A stretch of 64,000 nt of DNA from Alphaproteobacteria bacterium (GTDB lineage Bacteria; Pseudomonadota; Alphaproteobacteria; Rhizobiales; Xanthobacteraceae), in the NCBI GenBank assembly GCA_016869215.1, contig VGEP01000016.1:1-64000 (forward strand). The letters are read 5' to 3'. The number at the start of each line of letters is the position of its first letter. Positions within the stretch are counted from its first letter, which is position 1. The notes under the pieces are model-generated. The model saw only the letters and a list, made by a program, of their open reading frames with translations, searched no databases and was not told the DNA's origin. The position numbers and the translations under genes were made by a program. Positions 56,751-64,000 of the stretch are shown one piece after another.

Positions 56751-57760
56751 GGGCGCTCCGGCCCGCCGGTTTGCGATCGCGCCGCCGAGCGCCGGAAAAA
56801 GTTCCGACCCTCCATCGCCTGCCAGGCCAGCACGCCGGGAATGCCGATGACGAAGTCGGGGATGCGCTTGACCAGCGACAGCGCGACGGCGGCGTCCGGC
56901 GGAATGCCGTACATCGCGCACAGCACGATCAGTCCGCCCTCCTGCGCGCCCAGCGCGCCGGGTATGGCGAAGGCCGCGCCGCGCACCGCTTGCATCAGGC
57001 TTTCGATGATGAGCGCCTGCTCGATCGAAATCGCGTATCCCATGAAGTTGAGCACGATCCAGACTTCGACGACGCCGACGAACCAGTCCGCAAGATGCCA
57101 GAAGAAGCTTCGGACGAGGCCGATACGGTTGGCGTAGAAACGCTGGAGCTGCGCGAACAATTCGTCCACCGCCCCGAACACGCGCCATTCGCGGCCGCCC
57201 GCCAATGCGGTCAGCGCTTTCGTGATCAGACGATGGCCGTGCTCGCTCTGCGCGACGAAGAACGCGGCCAGCGCGGGAATTGCGATGCCGATCCCGATGC
57301 CCGCCGACCAGGCCACGATTTCGCTGCCGCCGTTGACGAGCAGCAACGTCAGCCCGATCAGGGCGAACGCAACCATCGTCGCGGCCTGCACCAATACGTC
57401 GACCATGACGCTGGCCGCGGCGACCGAGCCCCTGGTGCCGCGCAGAGCGAGGCAGCGCGCGCCGATGAAATCGCCGCCGATCTGGGCCAGCGGCAGGATC
57501 GCGTTGGTCGCCTCGCGGATGAACCGGATGCCCATCAGCGCCGGCAGCCGCGGCCGGATGTCCGCCGGAAACAGCAGCCACCATCCCGCGCCGGCGCCGG
57601 CCACGCCGGAAATGCGGATCAGGACCACGGCCGCGACCGCCCATCCCGAATCCAGGATCGCCTGCCCCACCAGGCCCGCGCCGGACCACAGCGTCAGCCC
57701 GATCAGGACCGCAACGCCCAGAGACCAGACGATCAGCGTAGCCAGCCGCGCGGTGGCCAT
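56747..57760 (-). CDS. hpnL: HpnL-like lysylphosphatidylglycerol synthase-type membrane protein
   Basis: This 337-residue membrane protein has about eight spans and the family blocks IREATNAILPLAQIGGDFIGARCL and QAVRGAAFAIPGALGAQEGGLIVLCAMYGI. It belongs to the flippase-like UPF0104 superfamily; HpnL is the member found in hopanoid loci and is proposed to help transport or synthesis. The specific role remains open. The start is ATG 57760 (MATARLATLI), and the stop overlaps hpnI by 4 nt. Confidence 0.87.
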   Translation of the reverse strand: MATARLATLIVWSLGVAVLIGLTLWSGAGLVGQAILDSGWAVAAVVLIRISGVAGAGAGWWLLFPADIRPRLPALMGIRFIREATNAILPLAQIGGDFIGARCLALRGTRGSVAAASVMVDVLVQAATMVAFALIGLTLLLVNGGSEIVAWSAGIGIGIAIPALAAFFVAQSEHGHRLITKALTALAGGREWRVFGAVDELFAQLQRFYANRIGLVRSFFWHLADWFVGVVEVWIVLNFMGYAISIEQALIIESLMQAVRGAAFAIPGALGAQEGGLIVLCAMYGIPPDAAVALSLVKRIPDFVIGIPGVLAWQAMEGRNFFRRSAARSQTGGPERP

Positions 57761-57871
57761 ATTCCGTCTCGACTTTGGCCGCGCGACGCGCGGCACGCCC
57801 GGCTCTGGATTATCGCGCTTGTCGGCTCGCTGGCAAACGCGCGCGGGCACGGCGGGCCGCCCGCGCGCCGG

Positions 57872-58426
57872 TCAGGCTGCTTCGTCCTTGAGCGCTGCGT
57901 CGATCAGACGGCGGCATTCGCTCAGTTCGTGCAAGGCGCTTTGCAGGCGCCGGACGTGTTCGCGCGTCATGGCGGGCTCGGCAGCCTGCGGCGCAGGCTG
58001 GCGGCCGGCCGGCTCGGCTTCAGTTTCGCGCGGTGGCGCCGCGGGCGACTTCAAAAGCCCGAACAGCGTGCGTGCGGCTTCGTCGGGCGGAAGCCGTTCG
58101 GGCTCCTGCTGCGGCCCGGGTTCGTCCTGCGGCGCGCCGACAGGCTGCACCGCCCCCGCCTGCCAGACCGTCTGGACGAACTTCGGTCCCTTGTCGCGCA
58201 GAATTCCCTGCACGCCGCGGATGGTATAGCCCTCGCCGTAAAGCAGATGGCGGATGCCGCGCAGCAGATCGACGTCGTCGGGCCGGTAGTAACGCCGGCC
58301 GCCGGCCCGCTTCATCGGCTTGATCTGCGGAAAGCGGCTCTCCCAGAACCTCAAGACATGCTGCGGAATGTCGAGTTCGTCCGCGACCTCGCTGATGGTG
58401 CGGAACGCGTCGGGCGATTTTTCCAA
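57872..58426 (-). CDS. MerR-family transcriptional regulator
   Basis: This 184-residue regulator has an N-terminal winged helix-turn-helix of MerR type ([46 protein letters not shown]) and a Pro/Glu/Ala-rich C-terminal part with a final helix. The start is the TTG at 58426, with GAGGGAGC about 10 nt upstream; no ATG is available close to the conserved domain. In alphaproteobacteria this gene regularly follows ihfA (76-nt gap here), in the bamE/plsX/fabH/ihfA block. Its effector and target are unknown. Confidence 0.9.
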   Translation of the reverse strand: MEKSPDAFRTISEVADELDIPQHVLRFWESRFPQIKPMKRAGGRRYYRPDDVDLLRGIRHLLYGEGYTIRGVQGILRDKGPKFVQTVWQAGAVQPVGAPQDEPGPQQEPERLPPDEAARTLFGLLKSPAAPPRETEAEPAGRQPAPQAAEPAMTREHVRRLQSALHELSECRRLIDAALKDEAA

Positions 58427-58503
58427 GGCGCCGTGCTCCCTCGAAAATATCGCGGCTCCGGCTCCCAGCCGGCAACGCGCCGCCGCCGATACACGCTGCT
58501 GGA

Positions 58504-58812
58504 CTAGCCGCCCGAGCCGCCGCTCGAATTGATCCGCTGCTTGAGGATCGCCGACGGCTTGAACACCATCACCCGGCGCGGAGAAATCGGAACTTCCTTG
58601 CCGGTCTTGGGGTTGCGGCCGATACGCTGGCCCTTCTTGCGCACCACGAACGAACCGAACGACGACAGCTTCACCGTTTCGCCCCGTTCGAGGCAATCAG
58701 TGATCTCCTGCAGAACCAGTTCGACGAGCGCCGCCGACTCCGTGCGGGACAGGCCCACCTTCTGGTAGACCGCCTCACACAGGTCCGCTCGCGTTATGGT
58801 CTTTCCCGCCAT
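58504..58812 (-). CDS. ihfA: integration host factor alpha subunit
   Basis: This 102-residue DNA-bending protein opens [34 protein letters not shown] and contains the IHF arm signature [40 protein letters not shown]. It pairs with IHF-beta (not in this window) to bend DNA at specific sites, and would assist sigma-54 promoters such as that of glnB. It follows fabH by 186 nt. Confidence 0.97.
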   Translation of the reverse strand: MAGKTITRADLCEAVYQKVGLSRTESAALVELVLQEITDCLERGETVKLSSFGSFVVRKKGQRIGRNPKTGKEVPISPRRVMVFKPSAILKQRINSSGGSGG

Positions 58813-58998
58813 CGCCAGCCCCAGTCACGGCGAGCATATCCCGCTGAATTTCTAACGATATTCACTTGAACCGGGGTGGTCAACCGGGCTTTCGCAGGCG
58901 CCATCGGCATTTTCGGCGCCCCAGGAGGGCCGGCTAAAGGCCGGAAAATCGCCGTTCGGGCGCCGCAGATGCGGCTCGCGGGCTTCCGTCCCGGCTTC

Positions 58999-59976
58999 TC
59001 ACCAGCGCAGCAGGGCCGAGCCCCAGGTGAAGCCGCCGCCCATGGCTTCCAGCAGCACCAGGTCGCCCTTCTTGATCCGGCCGTCCTTGACCGCGGTGTT
59101 GAGCGCGAGCGGGATCGACGCCGCCGACGTGTTGCCGTGCTGGCTCACCGTCATCACGACCTTCTCCGGCGCGATGCCGAGCTTCTTTGCGGAGTCGTCG
59201 ATGATGCGTTTGTTGGCCTGGTGCGGCACGAACCAGTCGATGTCGTTGGCGGTATAGCCGGTGGTGCGGAATGCGTCCTCGATCACGTCGGTGATCATGG
59301 CGACGGCGTGCTTGAACACGGCGCGGCCCTCCATGCGCAGGAAGCCCACGGTGCGCGTCGAGGACGGGCCGCCGTCGACATAGAGCTTGGACTTGTGGCG
59401 GCCGTCGGAGCGCAGATGCGTCGTGAGAATGCCGCGGTCGTCGCGCTCGCCCGGCTGCTGCTGGGCTTCGAGTACGACTGCGCCCGCGCCGTCGCCGAAC
59501 AGCACGCAGGTGGTGCGGTCGGACCAGTCGAGTATGCGCGAGAAGGTCTCCGCTCCGATCACCAGCGCGCGCTTGTAGGTGCCGGTGCGCAAGAGGCCGT
59601 CGGCCGTCGCCAGAGCGAAGACGAAGCCCGAGCACACGGCCTGCAGGTCGAACGCCGCCCCGCGCGTGATGCCGAGGCCCGCCTGCACCGTGACCGCCGA
59701 GGCGGGAAACGTGTTGTCCGGGGTCGAGGTGGCCAGCACGATCAGGTCGATCGTCTGCGGGTCGACATGGGCGCTGGCGAGCGCCGCGCGGGCTGCATGG
59801 ATGGCAAGGTCGGAGGTCAGTTCGCCTTCGGCCGCGACGTGCCGCTGGCGAATTCCCGTGCGCTGCACGATCCATTCGTCGGACGTATCGACGCTCGCGG
59901 CCAATTCCGCATTGCTGACCACCCGGGACGGCAGGTAGCTTCCGCAGCCCAGCACCACCGTTCTGAGCATGGTCAC
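58999..59976 (-). CDS. fabH: beta-ketoacyl-ACP synthase III
   Basis: This 325-residue thiolase-fold condensing enzyme starts fatty acid synthesis from acetyl-CoA and malonyl-ACP. The catalytic triad is C115 (AVCSGF), H252 ([11 protein letters not shown]) and N282 (HGNTSAAS). Its start overlaps plsX by 4 nt, the standard plsX-fabH pair. Confidence 0.97.
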   Translation of the reverse strand: MTMLRTVVLGCGSYLPSRVVSNAELAASVDTSDEWIVQRTGIRQRHVAAEGELTSDLAIHAARAALASAHVDPQTIDLIVLATSTPDNTFPASAVTVQAGLGITRGAAFDLQAVCSGFVFALATADGLLRTGTYKRALVIGAETFSRILDWSDRTTCVLFGDGAGAVVLEAQQQPGERDDRGILTTHLRSDGRHKSKLYVDGGPSSTRTVGFLRMEGRAVFKHAVAMITDVIEDAFRTTGYTANDIDWFVPHQANKRIIDDSAKKLGIAPEKVVMTVSQHGNTSAASIPLALNTAVKDGRIKKGDLVLLEAMGGGFTWGSALLRW

Positions 59977-61034
59977 GAGGCCGCTCCGCCGACGGCGCGG
60001 GATGCGGCCGCTGTGCGCGTGTGCTGATGGATCGTCTCGCCGATCTTGGCGAGCAGTTCGTGGCGCACCATGTTGTATCCCATGTCGATCGCGGCCGCGT
60101 AACCTTCCGGATCGGCACCGCCGTGACTCTTGATGACGACGCCGTTCAATCCGAGGAAGACGCCGCCGTTCGATTTGTTCGGATCCATCTTGTTGCGCAG
60201 CATCCGGAACGCGGGCCGCGCCAGCAGATAGCCGAGTTTGGTGAGAATGCTCTGCGACAGCGCCATCCGCAGATAGTCGGCGAACTGCCGCGCGGTGCCT
60301 TCAGCCGTCTTGAGCGCGATGTTGCCGGCGAAGCCTTCCGTCACCACCACGTCGGCGGTGCCCTTGCCGATGTCGTCGCCCTCGACGAAGCCGACATAAT
60401 TGACATGCGGCGGCGGGTCCTCGCGCAGCATGCGTCCGGCTTCCCGCACCGGTTCCAGACCCTTGACCTCCTCGACGCCGATGTTGAGCAGGCCCACGCT
60501 CGGCCGGTCGAGACCGAACAGCACGCGCGCCATCGCGCTGCCCATCACCGCCATGTTCACCAGATGCTCGGCATCGGTGCCGATCGAGGCGCCGAGATCG
60601 AGCACGATCGACTCGCCCTTCAGCGTCGGCCAGACCGCGGCGATGGCCGGGCGCTCGATGCCCGGCATGGTCCGCAGATTGAACTTGGCCATGGCCATCA
60701 GCGCGCCGGTGTTGCCGGCGGACACCGCGACGTCGGCCTCGCCTTTCTTGACCGCGTCGAGCGCGAGCCACATGGAGGATTTCCACCGGCCGTTGCGCAG
60801 CGCCTGGCTCGGCTTGTCGTCCATGCGGACGGCGACGTCGGTGTGGACGATCCGGGACGCGGCCTGAAGCCGGGGCGCGGCAGCGAGCAAGGGCTCGATC
60901 CGGGTGCGGTCGCCGAACAAGACGAACTCGGCATCGGGATGACGGGACAGCGCCAATTCGGCGCCGGGGACGACCACCGGCGGGCCGTGATCACCGCCCA
61001 TGGCGTCGAGCGCGATGCGGACCTTCTGCGGCAT
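59973..61034 (-). CDS. plsX: phosphate acyltransferase PlsX
   Basis: This 353-residue enzyme makes acyl-phosphate from acyl-ACP for phospholipid synthesis. Signature blocks are [65 protein letters not shown] and [18 protein letters not shown]. Length and motifs are complete. It follows the DUF177 gene by 140 nt and overlaps fabH by 4 nt. Confidence 0.97.
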   Translation of the reverse strand: MPQKVRIALDAMGGDHGPPVVVPGAELALSRHPDAEFVLFGDRTRIEPLLAAAPRLQAASRIVHTDVAVRMDDKPSQALRNGRWKSSMWLALDAVKKGEADVAVSAGNTGALMAMAKFNLRTMPGIERPAIAAVWPTLKGESIVLDLGASIGTDAEHLVNMAVMGSAMARVLFGLDRPSVGLLNIGVEEVKGLEPVREAGRMLREDPPPHVNYVGFVEGDDIGKGTADVVVTEGFAGNIALKTAEGTARQFADYLRMALSQSILTKLGYLLARPAFRMLRNKMDPNKSNGGVFLGLNGVVIKSHGGADPEGYAAAIDMGYNMVRHELLAKIGETIHQHTRTAAASRAVGGAAS

Positions 61035-61174
61035 GGGTCAACCTGGGCGGCGAGACATCGGTGACGCCGGGATCGGTCCTTCGCCAGCGGTGAGGTAACG
61101 ATCGACAATAGCCGTTCGGCGGCGGGACACAACAGGGCGCAACGGCCCTGCGAAACCCACCCAAATGGGGGAAA

Positions 61175-61735
61175 TCACTGGGGTTTTCCGCCGGCCTTGG
61201 GCTTCAAGGCGGCCAGAGCCGCGAACGGGTGGCCGGAGGGGTCGGAGGCGGCGGCCTGCACGGGGAGCGTGGCGCCGGCCTTCCGGGGATAGGGATCGAT
61301 GCCGAGCATCAGATACTCGGTCGCGACCGCCCCGAGATCGACCGTGCCGTCCTGCAGGAGTTCCGGCGGCTCCTCGGCATCCAGCGGCCTGGCTCCGGGG
61401 CCCGTCGCGGTTTCGGCCGCCGGCGGCACGAACGCCAGATCGACAGCCTCGTCGATTTCGCTGCGCACCGGATCGAGGGTGACGACGCAGCTCTGGTCGA
61501 CGGTCGCCGAAACCCGCCCGACGACGCGCAGTCCGTCGCGGCCGATGCGCGTGAGATCGAAGACCGCCTCAAGCCGCGGCAACGCCACCACGCCCGCGAG
61601 CTTCGCGACCGCCTCGCGCGTCGCGGCATCCGCGGCCAGTTCGACATGACGGCCGGTCTCCGCGACCTCCGCCACGGCGACCGTGACGCTCCACGGCCTT
61701 TCGGCCGGGTTCGTGTCGGTGGTCCGCGCGTTCAT
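61175..61735 (-). CDS. DUF177 / YceD-family protein
   Basis: This 186-residue acidic protein has the family pattern VVALPRLEAVFDLTRIGRDGLRVVGRVSATVDQSCVVTLDPVRSEIDEAVDLAFVPP and the C-terminal DLGAVATEYLMLGIDPYPRKAG. YceD-like proteins are linked to 23S rRNA accumulation in other bacteria; the role here is untested. It overlaps the upstream cytochrome-chaperone gene by 4 nt, a fixed pair in Rhizobiales. Confidence 0.88.
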   Translation of the reverse strand: MNARTTDTNPAERPWSVTVAVAEVAETGRHVELAADAATREAVAKLAGVVALPRLEAVFDLTRIGRDGLRVVGRVSATVDQSCVVTLDPVRSEIDEAVDLAFVPPAAETATGPGARPLDAEEPPELLQDGTVDLGAVATEYLMLGIDPYPRKAGATLPVQAAASDPSGHPFAALAALKPKAGGKPQ

Positions 61736-62295
61736 GGTGCAGGCATGCCTTCGGGTTCGCGCGCCGCCGCCGGATCGGGAAACGGGCTCCGGCCGGCGAG
61801 CAGATCGCTGGCGTCGGCGCCGGCAAGGCGGCCGGCCGCGTCCCGCATATAGGCTGCGAGCGCCCGCGCGCCAGCCGGCGGCTCGGAGGCGCCAAAGACG
61901 TTGCGGCCGACGGCTTCAAGCAGCGCCGGCATGTCGGCCCGGTCGAGCGCCGCGTCATAGACTTTGGAGCGGCCGTAATAGGCCTCCGCGACCTTGCGCA
62001 TCTCTTTCGGCACGCCGAGGTCGCCGATGCCCATCTCGCGGAAGTTGTCGTCCATGTCGCGGCAGAAGCGGTCGAACAGCCGCTGGCCAACCTCGCCCAC
62101 GCCGGGCTGGCCGGCACGCAGCCGCCGCATCAGCAGGGCCAGATGCAGCACCAGCATCTCGAACCGCCCGGTGACGGTGTCCGCCACGCCGTAACCACGA
62201 TAGAATTCGGGGGATCGCGCCTGCGCCACGATCATGCCATACAGAGCGTCGATGCTGCGGTCCTGTGCGGGACGGCGAAACGGGAACGAAATCAT
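61732..62295 (-). CDS. ubiquinol-cytochrome c chaperone (CBP3-like) family protein
   Basis: This 187-residue protein has the CBP3/ubiquinol-cyt-c chaperone pattern SIDALYGMIVAQARSPEFYRGYGVADTVTGRFEMLVLHLALLMRRL, then RLFDRFCRDMDDNFREMGIGDLGVPKEMRKVAEAYYGR. Mitochondrial CBP3 helps cytochrome b insertion into complex III; the bacterial protein probably assists bc1 assembly. The start is ATG 62295 (MISFPFRRP); the open frame above it lies within the divergent bamE leader and gene. Confidence 0.9.
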   Translation of the reverse strand: MISFPFRRPAQDRSIDALYGMIVAQARSPEFYRGYGVADTVTGRFEMLVLHLALLMRRLRAGQPGVGEVGQRLFDRFCRDMDDNFREMGIGDLGVPKEMRKVAEAYYGRSKVYDAALDRADMPALLEAVGRNVFGASEPPAGARALAAYMRDAAGRLAGADASDLLAGRSPFPDPAAAREPEGMPAP

Positions 62296-62389
62296 AGGGT
62301 TCGCTGGCCTGCTTCGGCCTCGATCCGGCCGGGCGTTGCAAAATTCCGGCCCCTCGGGTACGCCCGCAAGCACGTGGGATGCAAGCGAA

Positions 62390-62878
62390 ATGACGACTTC
62401 CGAGGGCAAATCGGGCACGGGCGGGGTCCGGCGGCCAGGGATTTCGGCGGCGTGGCTGCTCGCGGCCGCGTTGTGCATTCCGCTCGGCGCCTGCGGCGGC
62501 GACGGCCTCACGCAAGTCTATCAGCGCGGCTACGTCGTTGCGGACGGCGCGCTGGAACAGGTGCCGCTCGGGGCGACGCAGGAACAGGTCCTGATCGTTC
62601 TGGGCACGCCCTCCACCGTCGCGACCGTCAGCGGCGAGGCCTTCTACTACATTTCCCAGCGCGCCGAGCAGAAGCTCGCCTTCATGCCGCGCGAAGTGAC
62701 CAATCAGCGTGTGGTCGCGGTGTATTTCGACAAGTCCCGCCGCGTCGAGCGGATCGCCAATTACGGCCTCAAGGACGGCAAGGTGTTCGACTTCGTGAGC
62801 CGCACCACGCCGACCAGCGGCTCCGAGCTGTCGTTCCTGAGCTACATCTTCGCGGTCGCAAAGCCGCTCGGGAGCTAA
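62390..62878 (+). CDS. bamE: outer-membrane assembly lipoprotein BamE (SmpA/OmlA)
   Basis: This 162-residue lipoprotein has a signal peptide with lipobox LGAC and the SmpA/OmlA domain (VYQRGYVVADGALEQVPLGATQEQVLIVLGTPSTVATVSGEAFYYIS). BamE is a minor part of the beta-barrel assembly machine. The C-terminal extension is typical for alphaproteobacteria. It is divergent from the chaperone gene, with 94 bp between starts, so promoters must overlap there. Confidence 0.92.
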   Translation: MTTSEGKSGTGGVRRPGISAAWLLAAALCIPLGACGGDGLTQVYQRGYVVADGALEQVPLGATQEQVLIVLGTPSTVATVSGEAFYYISQRAEQKLAFMPREVTNQRVVAVYFDKSRRVERIANYGLKDGKVFDFVSRTTPTSGSELSFLSYIFAVAKPLGS

Positions 62879-62939
62879 CTCTCGCTGCATAGGAACGCAG
62901 CCGGACTGCGAGCCTGGATTGCTCTGTCCGAAAAATAAA

Positions 62940-62965
62940 AAGCCCCGCGGTTTCCCGCGGGGCTT
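62940..62965. terminator. intrinsic terminator between bamE and hppA
   Basis: A perfect 11-bp stem AAGCCCCGCGG/CCGCGGGGCTT (62940-62950 with 62955-62965) has a TTTC loop and a long A run on its left (T run on the minus strand), so it strongly terminates hppA transcription; it can also serve bamE. Confidence 0.88.
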
Positions 62966-62989
62966 CGTGTTTGAGAGTGCGTGCGCCGT

Positions 62990-64000
<1,011 letters not shown>

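Overview
This is a GC-rich chromosomal segment, almost fully coding, from an alphaproteobacterium of the order Hyphomicrobiales (Rhizobiales), most likely in or near the Bradyrhizobiaceae/Xanthobacteraceae. The call rests on conserved gene orders: tig-clpP-clpX-lon, glnB-glnA, rplM-rpsI, and the block bamE / ubiquinol-cytochrome c chaperone-DUF177-plsX-fabH-ihfA-merR. A DUF2842 protein, hopanoid genes, and several Bug-type and TAXI-type solute-binding proteins fit the same group. No species can be named from sequence alone.

Layout. 1-66 is the tail of an IS3-type transposase. 0.26-16.5 kb is accessory catabolism: two FAD monooxygenases, a BKACE enzyme, a fumarylacetoacetate-hydrolase-family enzyme, an OsmC protein, an MFS carrier, a very large SARP/BTAD-ATPase regulator coupled to a tandem DUF4242 protein, a Bug binding protein, and a three-gene set (dihydroxyphthalate-decarboxylase-like, extradiol dioxygenase, alpha/beta hydrolase) that looks like an aromatic-ring cleavage route. 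tRNA-Asp, tRNA-Val and an HU gene interrupt it. 16.5-23.1 kb is the proteostasis block lon, clpX, clpP, tig, followed by tRNA-Leu. 23.2-36.5 kb is mainly housekeeping: multicopper oxidase, NAD(P)HX repair, PII and glutamine synthetase with a clear sigma-54 promoter, a GGDEF cyclase, ribosomal proteins L13/S9, and O-acetylhomoserine sulfhydrylase.

36.5-42 kb is accessory: a DUF433/DUF5615 toxin-antitoxin-like pair, a 600-base non-coding stretch holding an unusually regular multi-hairpin element (37347-37478, with flanking hairpins), and a TAXI-TRAP transporter locus with two binding proteins and one fused permease. 42-44.1 kb holds an enoyl-CoA hydratase, ctaA and DUF2842. 44.1-52.2 kb is an exopolysaccharide locus (deacetylase, Wzz protein with a degenerate kinase domain, export lipoprotein, glycosyltransferase, initiating phosphotransferase, and an O-antigen-ligase-like gene broken by one in-frame TAA). 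A tRNA-Pro follows, with a 19-base sequence triplicated from its 3' end. 53.1-57.8 kb has hopanoid genes (hpnA; hpnL-hpnI-hpnJ in one overlapping operon, hpnK not present). 57.9-62.9 kb is the conserved lipid/IHF/BamE block. The window ends in the 3' part of hppA.

The best candidates for something undescribed are the five-way-junction hairpin element at 37.35-37.48 kb, the tandem DUF4242 protein coupled to the BTAD-ATPase regulator, and the degenerate Wzz-kinase fusion.
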